From positions 230,923 to 294,922 of the forward strand of contig JBDHWQ010000002.1 of NCBI GenBank assembly GCA_039810245.1: 64,000 nt of DNA, in the 5' to 3' direction. Position 1 is the stretch's first letter. Every line of letters begins with the position of its first letter. The position numbers and the translations under genes are program-made. Below the pieces are notes generated by a model. That model was not told the DNA's origin. It worked only from the letters and a program-made list of their open reading frames with translations, and made no database searches. The stretch is from CALDSL01 sp039810245 (GTDB lineage: Bacteria; Chloroflexota; Anaerolineae; Anaerolineales; Anaerolineaceae). This document shows positions 49,837 through 59,294 of this stretch, one piece after another.

Positions 49837-50832
49837 CTATGGCTGAGCGGTTGGCAGGCCCGGCTGGTCTGCCGGCGTTGTGCTGGCCTCGCCCAGGTCG
49901 ATCACCGGCATGGTATTGCCGTCGCTGATGATCCACTTGCTGTTCTGGCGCAGCTCCTGCGCAATCAGCACCTGGATGTACTGCTCGGCCAGTGAGCCTT
50001 TACCGTCCAGCTCCTTGAGCACATTGCGCAGAGCCTCTACCTTGGCTTGCGAGCTGAGGGTAATGCTGTTGGCCTCGGCTTCGGCCAGCTTAGTGATCTG
50101 GTAGGCATCACCTTCGGCTTTTTTCTGCGCGGTGTAGAACTGGCTGTCGGCCAGGGTGCGCTGCTGCACGGCCTCAGCAGAAGCCTGTTCCTGCAACTGC
50201 GTGGCCACCATCTTATTTTTGATTGCGGCCACCACCTCGGTGGGCGGAGACGCGTTCTGGATCTGCACCAGCACGAACTGCACGCCGTACTGGCTTTCTT
50301 TGGACTGCAGCGCGCTGATCACCTGCTGGTTGATTTCCTGGCGGCTGTGCATCACTTCATCCATTTTGCGCGTGTTAACAATATCGCGCAGCGTGCCTTG
50401 CACAAACCCGGCCACGATCTTGTCCGGTTCGGTCACCTCCAGCGCGTAGCGCACCGGGTCGGAGACGCGGTAGGTGTACAGCAGCGATATGTCCATGGTC
50501 ACATCGTCGGCGGTCATGGCCGGCAGGTTTTCCACCATGCCCGGGCGCTCGACCACATTGATGCCGATCACCGTGTCGACAAACGGGATCTGGAAATGCC
50601 AGCCGGGCTGGTCGATGCCGACAAAACTACCGCCGCGCAGATGCAAGCCGCGTTCATACGGGCGGATTTTGTAAACCGCAGACCGCGCCAGCGAGAAGAC
50701 GACGAATATTGCGATCAGTGTGAGCAGCAATACCAGCGCGTTCTTGTAGAGCCATTGCAGGCAGCCGCGCGTCGCGGGTACGCGGACAGACGGTTCCGGG
50801 TGAGGAGAACCAGGAGACTCCTGTGGCAGCAT
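49837..50832 (-). CDS. SPFH/prohibitin-family membrane protein
   Basis: A 331-residue protein with a short cytoplasmic N-terminus, one transmembrane helix (about 30-52: LVLLLTLIAIFVVFSLA) and a prohibitin-type SPFH domain (RPYERGLHLRGGSFVGIDQPGWHFQIPFVD, then MTADDVTMDISLLYTYRV). An Ala/Glu/Gln-rich coiled coil follows (about 200-280) and a Pro-rich tail. SPFH proteins form membrane ring scaffolds that regulate proteases. GGAGG 6 bases upstream selects the ATG at 50832; the frame is open 39 codons further up. Confidence 0.9.
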   Translation of the reverse strand: MLPQESPGSPHPEPSVRVPATRGCLQWLYKNALVLLLTLIAIFVVFSLARSAVYKIRPYERGLHLRGGSFVGIDQPGWHFQIPFVDTVIGINVVERPGMVENLPAMTADDVTMDISLLYTYRVSDPVRYALEVTEPDKIVAGFVQGTLRDIVNTRKMDEVMHSRQEINQQVISALQSKESQYGVQFVLVQIQNASPPTEVVAAIKNKMVATQLQEQASAEAVQQRTLADSQFYTAQKKAEGDAYQITKLAEAEANSITLSSQAKVEALRNVLKELDGKGSLAEQYIQVLIAQELRQNSKWIISDGNTMPVIDLGEASTTPADQPGLPTAQP

Positions 50833-50954
50833 GAGACACCTCCCTGAATATGCGTGAACAAAGCCAGTACAAAGACCCCCAATAATATGTCGTTTGTTGA
50901 CATATGCTGTGCACTTAGAATAACACGCTGCGCAGGAGAAGTCAATCACGAATT

Positions 50955-51515
50955 TTACTCGCCGGAAAGCGATACTCCGCGCTCAATCACTCCATAGCGA
51001 CCATTTTCGAGAAAGAAGAACATTTGCAGCGCGTGGTAAGGGTCGGGGCTGCGCGCCACATCCGCATCAATGGAAACCGCGAGAATTTCTCCAAAGAAGA
51101 CCACTTCCGCGCCAAAGTCCACCTGCTTCACCAACCGGCATTCCAGGTGCGCTTTGCATTCTTCCACCACTGGTGGCGCCACGATTTGCGCAGGGATAGG
51201 CGTCAGGCCGGCCGCTTCCACCGGGCGCGGGTGCGGCAGGGAGCTGATCTGCCAGGTGTGCCCGGCCAGCTCCGCGCCGGGAACGTTGACCACAAATTCG
51301 CCCTGACGCAGGATGTTCTGCGCGGTTACGTGCCCCAGGTTACAACCCAATGCCAGCACCGGCGGATCGAACGCCATCATCGATACCCAGCTCTTCGGCG
51401 CAATGTTGGATTGGCCATCAGCGCTGCGGGTGGTTACCAGCACCACCTGCCCTGCCAGCGGGCTGGGATGCCAGGCGTGCTTATCCAGCGCCAGGTTGAT
51501 TTTGGCTTGCCTCAT
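50955..51515 (-). CDS. Flavin reductase-like (FMN-binding split barrel) protein
   Basis: A 186-residue flavoprotein of the flavin-reductase family: VVLVTTRSADGQSNIAPKSW, MMAFDPPVLALGCN and FVVNVPGAELAGHTWQISS are family hallmarks. It probably uses NAD(P)H to reduce FMN or acts as an FMN-dependent oxidoreductase. It is 3 bases after the GH4 glycosidase gene on the same strand, so both share a transcript without an obvious metabolic connection. Confidence 0.88.
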   Translation of the reverse strand: MRQAKINLALDKHAWHPSPLAGQVVLVTTRSADGQSNIAPKSWVSMMAFDPPVLALGCNLGHVTAQNILRQGEFVVNVPGAELAGHTWQISSLPHPRPVEAAGLTPIPAQIVAPPVVEECKAHLECRLVKQVDFGAEVVFFGEILAVSIDADVARSPDPYHALQMFFFLENGRYGVIERGVSLSGE

Positions 51516-51518
51516 GGG

Positions 51519-52814
51519 TTAATCCTTCCAAAAACGCGGCAGGAAGGCGCGATTGGTGGCTAGCAGGTCTTCCAGCACGCGGGAGACATTCCCGGCCTTA
51601 GGCCCCAGCGGGTGCGCCAGCAGAGCCTGGTAGGCGGCAGCGCGGTCACCTTGAACCGCAGCTTCTACGGTGAGCAGCTCATAGGCCTTGACGCTGCTCA
51701 GCAGCCCAAACGCGGCGTCAGGCAGCGGCTGCGCCGGCAGCGGGTGCACTCCGGCGCGGTCCACCCTACATGGCAGCTCCAGTACCCAATCTGATGGGTA
51801 CGCGCTGACTGCGCCGGCGTGGCGCGTGTTGACGATGTGAGTTTCACCCAGGTCGTTGCAGTGCGCGTTGATCACCTGGGTGGCCAGCGTGGAGTAATAC
51901 GCGCCGCCGCGCTGCATCAGCCCCGATGGGGTCACGTCCAGGGACGGGTCGGCATACTGGCGCAACAGTTCGGCTTCGATCTGCATCACCTGCTCGGCGC
52001 GCGAGGGCGGCCAGGCAGCCTGTTCTGCCAGCTTACGCGCAGTATTGTAATAATATTGGAGATAGTAGTTGGGGATCATGCCCAGCGCGCGCAGCAGCTC
52101 TGGCTCCCATTCGGGGTCCACTGACTGCTGCATCTCGCGGGTATAGGCATCCAGCACATACTGCCAGATGTCCTCTCCGTTGAGGGTGAAGCCACGATAC
52201 CAGCAAAGGTGGTTGAGGCCCAGGGCATCCAGGCCGGCGCACTGGGGGTCGTGGCGAATGCCGGCGTCACGCTCCAGCTCATCCAGTATGCCCATCATCA
52301 TGGTAATGGGCGTATTGCACAGCCCCACCGATGGCACATCCGGCGCGTAGCGCGCCAGCGCCTCGGTGACCAGCCCGGACGGGTTAGTGAAATTCAGCAG
52401 CAGGGCTCCGGGCGCCAGGCGGCGCATATCGGCGGCAATATCGAGGATAACCGGGATGGTGCGCAAGGCTTTCGCCATGCCGCCCACGCCGGTAGTCTCC
52501 TGGCCAATCAGCCCGTGGCGGCGGCCGAGGTATTCATCTTCACGCCGGGCTGGCAGAAACCCCACGCGAAACTGCGTGATGACGTAGCTGGCGCCTTCCA
52601 GAGCCGCTGCGCGCTCATCCAGCAGACGCACATCAAATGGCGCGCCGGCTTTGCGCGCGATGCGCTGGCACAGCCCACCGACGATACGCAGCCGCTCAGG
52701 TTGGATATCCATCAGGGCTAGCTCGGTCAGCGGCAGGCTGTCCCTGCGTTCGAGAAAACCTTTGATCAGTTCAGGCGTATAGGTTGAGCCCGCGCCAATC
52801 ACAGCGATTTTCAT
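51519..52814 (-). CDS. GH4-family 6-phospho-glycosidase
   Basis: A 431-residue NAD- and Mn-dependent glycoside hydrolase. Rossmann motif IGAGSTYTPELIKG at the N-terminus; TNPSGLVTEAL, VGLCNTPITMM (metal Cys) and ALGLNHLCWYRG are typical of 6-phospho-beta-glucosidases. It hydrolyses by an NAD-mediated redox elimination. No PTS genes are nearby to supply a phosphorylated sugar. The ATG at 52814 is the family start; 23 upstream codons lack homology. Confidence 0.92.
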   Translation of the reverse strand: MKIAVIGAGSTYTPELIKGFLERRDSLPLTELALMDIQPERLRIVGGLCQRIARKAGAPFDVRLLDERAAALEGASYVITQFRVGFLPARREDEYLGRRHGLIGQETTGVGGMAKALRTIPVILDIAADMRRLAPGALLLNFTNPSGLVTEALARYAPDVPSVGLCNTPITMMMGILDELERDAGIRHDPQCAGLDALGLNHLCWYRGFTLNGEDIWQYVLDAYTREMQQSVDPEWEPELLRALGMIPNYYLQYYYNTARKLAEQAAWPPSRAEQVMQIEAELLRQYADPSLDVTPSGLMQRGGAYYSTLATQVINAHCNDLGETHIVNTRHAGAVSAYPSDWVLELPCRVDRAGVHPLPAQPLPDAAFGLLSSVKAYELLTVEAAVQGDRAAAYQALLAHPLGPKAGNVSRVLEDLLATNRAFLPRFWKD

Positions 52815-52983
52815 AAGGTCACTCCTGGTATGAAGAAAGAATGCACCAGAATTGACTATAGCGATTAAGTAGCGCGGCGTCAAGAAAAGTCACTCGCCGG
52901 AAGCGCGTTTTTTTGATATAGTTAGCGGGTTCGTGTCCGTGGGCCAGATTGTACGGGATGCATCCCGAAGGGAAGTTCGTTGC

Positions 52984-53694
52984 ATGAAGACCGTCGTTTG
53001 TTTCGGAGACAGCATCACCCGCGCGCTGGTCAGTGCCAGTTACATTGCGCCGCTTGAAGAGCGGCTGGGCGATCGCTTCCGTTTTGTCAACCAGGGGGTT
53101 AATAACGACCTGACCTATAACCTCGTCCGGCGGCTGGATGATGTGATCGCAGACAAGCCGGACATCGTTTTTATCCTGATTGGCACCAACGACGTCACTT
53201 CGGTTATGTCGGTGTACGCCAGCGTATTTGTGATCACGCGCAAGCGGCTGCCACGATGGCCCAGCCTCAAATGGGCCTATACCAACCTGCGCACCATCAT
53301 CCGGCGCATCAAAGATGAAACCGGCGCGGTTGTGGCAGTTGGCTCGATCCCGGTGCTGGGCGAAGACCTGCAATCGCCGCCCAACGTGGTGGCGCGGCGC
53401 TATAACACTCAGCTTCGAACGATTGCCGCGCAGGAGAACGCGCGCTATCTGCCAATATTTGAGCGCATGGAACAGCATTTACGCGAGGAGACAGACGGCA
53501 AGGGCCGGCCGTTCCGCGGATCGGTGCGCCTGATGCTGCGCCTGCTGGTGCGTCGAGTTATCTTTCGTGAAAGCTTCGACACTTTTTCGGCGCGACAGGG
53601 TTTTCATTTATTGACAGACGGCATTCACCTCAACCACACCGGCGCCGGGTTAATCGCCGCTGAACTGGAATCCTTCTTGAAGGCAGAGGCCTGA
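52984..53694 (+). CDS. SGNH/GDSL-family hydrolase
   Basis: A 236-residue cytoplasmic-looking esterase. Block I CFGDSITRA, block III LIGTNDVTS and block V DGIHLNHTG hold the Ser, Asn and Asp/His residues of the catalytic site. The start is the ATG at 52984 immediately before the conserved KTVVCFGDS; the frame extends 17 codons upstream. The substrate is unknown. It is 71 bases upstream of a plsC-like acyltransferase gene, so lipid metabolism is plausible. Confidence 0.88.
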   Translation: MKTVVCFGDSITRALVSASYIAPLEERLGDRFRFVNQGVNNDLTYNLVRRLDDVIADKPDIVFILIGTNDVTSVMSVYASVFVITRKRLPRWPSLKWAYTNLRTIIRRIKDETGAVVAVGSIPVLGEDLQSPPNVVARRYNTQLRTIAAQENARYLPIFERMEQHLREETDGKGRPFRGSVRLMLRLLVRRVIFRESFDTFSARQGFHLLTDGIHLNHTGAGLIAAELESFLKAEA

Positions 53695-53765
53695 TCTATC
53701 CCACCTAATCTCAGCCTGCTGAGCGCAGGTGGCTGGAATGCGCCCACGCGAAAGGAACCCGCCCC

Positions 53766-54539
53766 GTGGAATCTCCCATCTCCTCGCTGCCCGACCTGCA
53801 AACCCTGACCAGTTATCACCCGCAGCACGCCAGTGCGTGGTATCGTCTGGGCCAGGTCACCGTCAATGTGCTCAAACATGCCCTGTACCATTGGGATGTG
53901 GCTTACCATGCACCAATGCCTGCCGGCGCCAAGCTGCTGGTATCAAACCATCCCACCACGGTGGACCCGATCCTGATGACGGCGCTGGTAGATGAGCAAC
54001 TGCGCATCCTGATCACTGAAGTGCTGTTCAAAGTGCCGGTAGTGGGCGCGTCGCTGCGCAGGTGCAAGCAGATCCGGGTGGACCGTGAGAACGGTCGCGC
54101 GGCCTATAACGCGGCGTTGCAGGCATTGGCGGATGGTCACCCGCTGGGCATTTTTCCTGAGGGCGTTATCTCGCCGGCCAGGGGCGGATTGGACCACTTC
54201 CACAGCGGGGCGGCGCGGCTGGCGCTGGAGAGCGGCGCGCCCGTGATTCCGGTGGGCATTGCCGTGCAGCGCGAGAAGGTTTGGCGCAAAAATACCCTGG
54301 TGGACGGCCAGGAGGAAACCGGCGCGTGGTACACCAGCGGCATCTACGCGATGACGGTTGGCGCGCCGGTTGTCTACCGCGGCAGCGCTGATGACCGGGC
54401 GCGGGTGCAGCAGGTGACCGCCGAGCTGGCCGATCAGGTGCTTGAGTTATCGCTGGAAAGCGGCCGGCGTCTGGCCGCGCTGCGCGTGCGCCGGCCGGTA
54501 TTCTTCGTGCGGTGGCTGCGGGTGGTCTTCGCCGGCTAA
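53766..54539 (+). CDS. 1-acylglycerol-3-phosphate O-acyltransferase-like (PlsC family) protein
   Basis: A 257-residue acyltransferase. Motif I NHPTTVD (NHx4D type), motif II region QIRVDRENGRAAYNAA, motif III FPEGVISPARGG and motif IV VIPVGIAV are present. It transfers an acyl group to lysophosphatidic acid or a related lipid at the membrane. GTG start. Its 3' end overlaps the convergent P-loop gene by 4 bases. Confidence 0.9.
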   Translation: MESPISSLPDLQTLTSYHPQHASAWYRLGQVTVNVLKHALYHWDVAYHAPMPAGAKLLVSNHPTTVDPILMTALVDEQLRILITEVLFKVPVVGASLRRCKQIRVDRENGRAAYNAALQALADGHPLGIFPEGVISPARGGLDHFHSGAARLALESGAPVIPVGIAVQREKVWRKNTLVDGQEETGAWYTSGIYAMTVGAPVVYRGSADDRARVQQVTAELADQVLELSLESGRRLAALRVRRPVFFVRWLRVVFAG

Positions 54540-55264
54540 GCCGGGCGGTAAAGCGTCCAAAGCGTGTTCAGGCGCTCTTCCAGGCGCTGGCCCAGCGCGT
54601 CGCCACCCCCGGTGGTAACGTCATCCTCGTTTTCGAACACGACAAACGCAACCGGCACTCCCTGGATTTCGATCTGTCCCTGCGGCCGGCCGCCGGAGAG
54701 CGCTGGCCAATCCACTTCGGCGTAGATGCGCTCCATCTTATTGTCCGTCAACGCATGCTCCAGAATGCTGTCGGGGCGCTCGGGGTTGAAACGCTTGCGG
54801 TTCTTGCGCAGTGACTCCGCGAAGGAAACGTCCACATACAGGATGGCGGCGCGCTCCAGCACTTCGCGCGAGAGGTGCTGAAAAGCGGATTTGAAACCGC
54901 CGTGCTCCACGCCGCGCGCGAACTCCATCAGGGCAGTCACCGGCTGGCCGTGGATGGGATAGTCACGCCGTCGCTTGTGGTACTCCAGCGACAGGCGGCG
55001 GATGAGTACATCCCATAAATGCTGCCACAGGAAATAACCCTGCGGGTCAGTGTGCAGGCGCGGCTGGCCCATTGATGCCAGCAGGTCATCTTCTTCCAGC
55101 CAGGCCCAGATCATGGGAAAGTCATCAATCTCGTCCATCAGACCCACGTGAAAACGCTGGCGGCGCTCATCTGGTGATATGTTTTTGAGAAAGTGGATGA
55201 TTTCGCTTTTGCCGGCCGCCGGGCGGGCGATTAAGAGGATGATATCAAAGACAGGCTCCACCAT
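54536..55264 (-). CDS. P-loop NTPase, unknown function
   Basis: A 242-residue protein starting FDIILLIARPAAGKSEIIHFL, a Walker A-like ARPAAGKSE loop on a first beta strand, as in nucleotide or small-molecule kinases. The middle has YHKRRRDYP and AAILYVDVSFAESLRKNRKRFNP in line with a lid/Walker-B-like region; the end has IEIQGVPVAFVVFENEDDV. No specific family is recognised. It is transcribed divergently from the eut operon with 159 bases between, so their control regions are shared. Confidence 0.72.
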   Translation of the reverse strand: MVEPVFDIILLIARPAAGKSEIIHFLKNISPDERRQRFHVGLMDEIDDFPMIWAWLEEDDLLASMGQPRLHTDPQGYFLWQHLWDVLIRRLSLEYHKRRRDYPIHGQPVTALMEFARGVEHGGFKSAFQHLSREVLERAAILYVDVSFAESLRKNRKRFNPERPDSILEHALTDNKMERIYAEVDWPALSGGRPQGQIEIQGVPVAFVVFENEDDVTTGGGDALGQRLEERLNTLWTLYRPA

Positions 55265-55342
55265 TTTGCTCCTACAGGTATTGATAAAAATACTGCCAAA
55301 TTGTAGTGGATTTCAAGTCAAAATTGCAACCACCTGAATCGG

Positions 55343-55371
55343 CTGACCGAAAACACAAAACAGAGTACAAT
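55343..55371 (+). promoter_or_regulatory. Putative promoter of eut operon
   Basis: CTGACC (55343-55348), 17-base spacer, TACAAT (55366-55371). A start of transcription near 55378 would lie at the left edge of the palindrome at 55379-55396. Confidence 0.5.
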
Positions 55372-55378
55372 TATATTC

Positions 55379-55396
55379 AAGTGGTAATGACCACTT
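55379..55396. promoter_or_regulatory. Palindromic operator of eut operon
   Basis: AAGTGGTAATGACCACTT: perfect 7-bp arms with a 4-base spacer, located just after the predicted -10 box. TGGT-N4-ACCA resembles GntR/FadR-type operators. Its position fits a repressor. Confidence 0.55.
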
Positions 55397-55423
55397 ATTT
55401 CCATGCCGGAAAGGCCCAGAACC

Positions 55424-56878
55424 ATGCCCGGTTTGCGTACCATGCTTTCGGTGGGTATTGATGTCGGCACAACGACCACGCAGGTAGTCTTTTCGCGGCT
55501 AGAAATCGCGGATACCGCGCGCGCCGGCCAGATTCCGCGCATCCAGATCGCCGATAAGACCATCCTGTATCGCTCACCGGTGCATTTTACACCGCTGGTG
55601 GATCATGAAAACATCGATGTGCCGCGGCTGATCGCGTTGGTGCAGACCGAGTATCGCGCAGCGGGGGTAGATTTTGCCCAGGTAGAAACCGGCGCGGTGA
55701 TCATCACCGGCGAATCGGCCAAGAAGCGCAACGCGGATGAAATCCTGCAAGCGCTGGGTGGTATGGCCGGCGAGTTTGTGGTCACGGTGGCGGGACCGAA
55801 CCTGGAATCGATGATTGCCGGGCGCGGCTCGGGGGCGGCGCAATTTGCGCAAAAACATTACTGCCGCGTGACGAATGTGGATATCGGCGGGGGCAGCGCC
55901 AACAGCGCCACCTTCGATATGGGCAAGCTGATCGGCGCGGCAGCCATGAACTATGGCGGGCGCATCCTGGAGATAGATGCTGCCAGCGGGCGCATCACCC
56001 ACCTGGCCACCCCGGCGCAAGCCATCCTGGATGATCTGGGACTGCGGCTGGAAGCCGGCGACGCTCCCGCGCTGGCCGACCTGCGGCGCTTTACAGGCCG
56101 CATGGCCGCGCTGACCGTGGAATTGGTGGAAGGCGGTCACTCGGCGCTGGCGCAGCGACTGTACCTCACACCACCTACGCCGATTTCCGGCAAAGGCACG
56201 GTACTGATGTTCTCCGGCGGCATTGGGCAGGATTATTACAATGGAAAAGACATCCACACCGTGCAAGAGGCAACCATCCACGGCGATGTGGGGCCGCTGC
56301 TGGCTGAGAGCCTGCGCGACCAGCCCGAGCTTCAGCGTTACGAGATCGCCCGTCCGGCGGAGATGATGCGCGCTACAGTGTTGGGCGCCAGCTCGCAGAC
56401 CGTCTCCCTTTCCGGGTCCACCATCTGGGCCGAAAGCGCAATTTTACCGCTGCGTAACCTGCCGGTAATCCGCCCCGCGATCGATGCGGTCGCGGGCCAG
56501 CCGTTCGAGCCGGAGCGATTTGCCGAAGCCATGCGCGCGGCGGCGCAGCGTTGGGACCTGGACCTGTTGTCCGACAAGTTCGCCGTCGCGGTTGATTTCA
56601 ACCGGCAGTTCGATTACAATACTTTGAACCGGCTGGCAGAAAGCCTGGCGCAGTTTGCCGGGCTTGCCCTGCCTCCCGGCCATCCCCTCATCGTTATCAT
56701 TGAACGCGATTATGCCCAGGCTTTGGGACAGACCATCAAAGGCAAAGACCCGGCCAGGCCGCTGGTAGTGATTGACCAGGTAGGCCTGGAAGAAGGCGAT
56801 TATATTGACATCGGTGCGCCCATCCTGGATGGCAGAGTAGTGCCGGTGAACGTAAAAACGCTGATCTTCTATCACTAA
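55424..56878 (+). CDS. eutA: Ethanolamine ammonia-lyase reactivating factor EutA
   Basis: A 484-residue ASKHA-fold chaperone that exchanges damaged B12 on ethanolamine ammonia-lyase in an ATP-dependent manner. It has the phosphate-1-like VGIDVGTTTTQVVFS, VTNVDIGGGSANSATFD and FSGGIGQDYY motifs typical of EutA. The start is set at the ATG 55424, 9 bases after GGAAAGG; ATGs at 55403 and 55442 are alternatives. It is the first gene of the microcompartment operon. Confidence 0.93.
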   Translation: MPGLRTMLSVGIDVGTTTTQVVFSRLEIADTARAGQIPRIQIADKTILYRSPVHFTPLVDHENIDVPRLIALVQTEYRAAGVDFAQVETGAVIITGESAKKRNADEILQALGGMAGEFVVTVAGPNLESMIAGRGSGAAQFAQKHYCRVTNVDIGGGSANSATFDMGKLIGAAAMNYGGRILEIDAASGRITHLATPAQAILDDLGLRLEAGDAPALADLRRFTGRMAALTVELVEGGHSALAQRLYLTPPTPISGKGTVLMFSGGIGQDYYNGKDIHTVQEATIHGDVGPLLAESLRDQPELQRYEIARPAEMMRATVLGASSQTVSLSGSTIWAESAILPLRNLPVIRPAIDAVAGQPFEPERFAEAMRAAAQRWDLDLLSDKFAVAVDFNRQFDYNTLNRLAESLAQFAGLALPPGHPLIVIIERDYAQALGQTIKGKDPARPLVVIDQVGLEEGDYIDIGAPILDGRVVPVNVKTLIFYH

Positions 56879-56898
56879 CGCGCACGCATGGATTGGAT

Positions 56899-58266
56899 AT
56901 GCTCCTGAGAACCAAGCTGTTCGGAAAAACATACGAATTTCCCGACCTGCGCATCCTGATGGGCAAGGCCAACGAGGAGAAATCGGGCGACCAGTTGGCA
57001 GGGGTAGCGGCGGCCAGTACCGCGGAGCGCGCCGCGGCGCGCTTTGTGCTGGCCGAAGTGCCGCTGTGGGTCCTGCGCCAAAACCCGGCGGTGCCATACG
57101 AACAGGATGAAGTGACGCGCGTGATCCAGGATGGCGTTAACGAGACGGTGTACGCCGAGATCAAAGATTGGACAGTGGGCGCTTTGCGTGAATGGCTGCT
57201 GGCCGATACCACCAGCGGCGAGATGATCCGGCGTATTTCTAACGGTCTGACTTCCGAGATGGTGGCCGCGGTGACCAAGCTGATGTCCAACATGGACCTG
57301 ATGTACGCGGCCAGCAAGATCCGCGTCAGCGCGCATTGCAATAACACCATTGGCCTGGCGGGCACACTCTCCAGCCGCAACCAGCCCAACCACCCCACCG
57401 ATTCGCCCGAGGGCATCCGCGCCGAGCTGTTCGAGGGTCTTTCCTATGGCTCCGGTGATTCAGTCATCGGCATCAACCCGTCTGACGACAGCTATAGCTC
57501 GGTGGCGAGGCTGCTGGAAATGACGCATGAAGTCATCCAGACCTGGGAAATCCCCACCCAGAACTGCGTGCTGGCGCACGTCACCACGCAAATGCAGTGC
57601 CTGCGCGCCGGGTCGCCGGTGGGGCTGGTGTTCCAGTCGATCTGCGGATCACAGAAAGGGAATGAATCATTCGGTATTTCGGTCGGGTTGCTGGATGAAG
57701 CTTACGAGCTGGCGAAAAAATACTGCTTTCCCACCGGCCCCAATTACATGTACTTCGAAACCGGGCAGGGATCGGCGCTTTCCGCCAACGCGCACCACGG
57801 TTGGGATCAGCTCACCATGGAAGCGCGCAACTATGGCCTGGCGAAGCGTTACAACCCGTTCCAGGTGAATACCGTTGTGGGCTTTATCGGCCCGGAATAC
57901 CTGTACGACGCTCGCCAGATCCAACGTGCCGGGCTGGAAGACCATTTCATGGGCAAGCTGAGCGGCATTCCGATGGGCTGCGATGCGTGCTACACCAACC
58001 ACGCGCGCGCCGACCAGAATGCCATCGAAAACCTGGCGGTGATGCTGGCTGCAGCCGGCTGCAATTATTTTATGGGCATCCCCATGGGGGATGACTCCAT
58101 GCTGTCATACCAGTGCACCTCATACCATGACACGGCGGCGCTGCGCCAGTTGTTGAAGCTGCGACCGGCGCCGGAGTTCGAAGCATGGATGGAAAGCCTG
58201 GGGCTGCTCAAGAACGGCGTCCTGACCGACCGCGCCGGCGACCCGACCTTCTTCCTCAAGAGGTAA
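56899..58266 (+). CDS. eutB: Ethanolamine ammonia-lyase large subunit
   Basis: A 455-residue TIM-barrel catalytic subunit of the B12-dependent enzyme that splits ethanolamine into acetaldehyde and ammonia. It is strongly similar to known EutB throughout: KANEEKSGDQLAGVAA, TRVIQDGVNETVYAEIKDW, IPTQNCVLAHVTTQ, YFETGQGSALSANAHHG, EARNYGLAKRYNPF, NTVVGFIGPEYLYDARQI and GLEDHFMGKLSGIPMGCDACYTNHA. The ATG at 56899 matches the family start; a TTG at 56893 is in frame. eutC follows after 3 bases. Confidence 0.97.
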   Translation: MLLRTKLFGKTYEFPDLRILMGKANEEKSGDQLAGVAAASTAERAAARFVLAEVPLWVLRQNPAVPYEQDEVTRVIQDGVNETVYAEIKDWTVGALREWLLADTTSGEMIRRISNGLTSEMVAAVTKLMSNMDLMYAASKIRVSAHCNNTIGLAGTLSSRNQPNHPTDSPEGIRAELFEGLSYGSGDSVIGINPSDDSYSSVARLLEMTHEVIQTWEIPTQNCVLAHVTTQMQCLRAGSPVGLVFQSICGSQKGNESFGISVGLLDEAYELAKKYCFPTGPNYMYFETGQGSALSANAHHGWDQLTMEARNYGLAKRYNPFQVNTVVGFIGPEYLYDARQIQRAGLEDHFMGKLSGIPMGCDACYTNHARADQNAIENLAVMLAAAGCNYFMGIPMGDDSMLSYQCTSYHDTAALRQLLKLRPAPEFEAWMESLGLLKNGVLTDRAGDPTFFLKR

Positions 58267-58269
58267 GCA

Positions 58270-59286
58270 ATGGATGACGCCCGGCTGAACGCAATCATTG
58301 ACGCGGTGGTGAAAGAACTGCTGGCCGCCATGCCGCCCGAAGCGGCGCCGGTACCCGCTTTTTCGCCTGTCGCCACGCCTGCTGTTCCACCCGCGCCGGA
58401 GCCCGCGCGCGAGCGGGGAGCAATTTCCTTCGCAGCGCCTGTGCTGGCCCCAAAACCACTGGTAGATTACCCGGCCGTCGCAGCCAGCAGCCCGGCGGAT
58501 GGACTGGTGATCGATCTGCCTGACCCAACCGAGCTGCATGCGCGCGCCCGGGCCGGCGTGCGCGGCGCGCTCAACCCGCAGGCGTTGGACGCAATGATCG
58601 CATCCACCACCGCGCGCATTGGTGTGGGTCGCGCCGGTCCGCGCTACCGCACCGCCACGCAATTGCTGCTGCAAGCCGACCACGCCGTGACGCAGGACGC
58701 GCTGCTGCGCAACGTGGATCAGAAACTGCTGGACGAGTTCGGACTGTTCAGCGTGCAGACGCGTGTCAGCGGAGGAAAGCAGGAATACCTGCTGCGTCCC
58801 GACCTGGGCCGTGCACTGAACGACGAGGCGCGCCGCATGATCACCGAGCGCTGCAAGCCAGAGGCCAACCTGCAGGTTTGCGTGGGCGATGGCCTGAGCG
58901 CGGCCGCGATTGAAGCCAATTTGCGCCAGATCTGGCCGGTGATCCAGCAGGGCGCGCAGGCCGCACGGCTGACGCTGGGCACGCCGTTTTTTATTCAGTT
59001 CTGCCGCGTGGGCGTGCTCAACGATATCGGTGATCTGCTGCGGCCGGACGTGGTGGTGCTGCTGATCGGCGAACGACCGGGGCTGGGGCGAGCGGAAAGC
59101 ATGAGTGCTTACCTGGCCTACCGGCCGAAACCGGGCGATACCGACGCCGACCGCAACGTGATCTGCAACATTTTTGAAGGCGGCGGCACCAACCCGCTCG
59201 AAGCTGGGGCGGTGATCATCCAGATGGCGCAGGAAATGATACGCCGCCAGGCATCTGGCGTAAAACTCAAGCTGGTGGGAACGTAG
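58270..59286 (+). CDS. eutC: Ethanolamine ammonia-lyase small subunit
   Basis: A 338-residue B12-binding subunit. The first 20 residues form an amphipathic helix (LNAIIDAVVKELLAAM) like microcompartment encapsulation peptides, then a Pro/Ala linker to about residue 75, then the EutC core: PTELHARARAGVRGAL, TARIGVGRAGPRYRTATQL, VCVGDGLSAAAIEAN, LIGERPGLGRAESMSAYLAYRP and NICNIFEGGGTNPLEAG. AGAGG 6 bases upstream supports the start. It is targeted to the shell together with EutB. Confidence 0.96.
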   Translation: MDDARLNAIIDAVVKELLAAMPPEAAPVPAFSPVATPAVPPAPEPARERGAISFAAPVLAPKPLVDYPAVAASSPADGLVIDLPDPTELHARARAGVRGALNPQALDAMIASTTARIGVGRAGPRYRTATQLLLQADHAVTQDALLRNVDQKLLDEFGLFSVQTRVSGGKQEYLLRPDLGRALNDEARRMITERCKPEANLQVCVGDGLSAAAIEANLRQIWPVIQQGAQAARLTLGTPFFIQFCRVGVLNDIGDLLRPDVVVLLIGERPGLGRAESMSAYLAYRPKPGDTDADRNVICNIFEGGGTNPLEAGAVIIQMAQEMIRRQASGVKLKLVGT

Positions 59287-59294
59287 GAGGCTGC

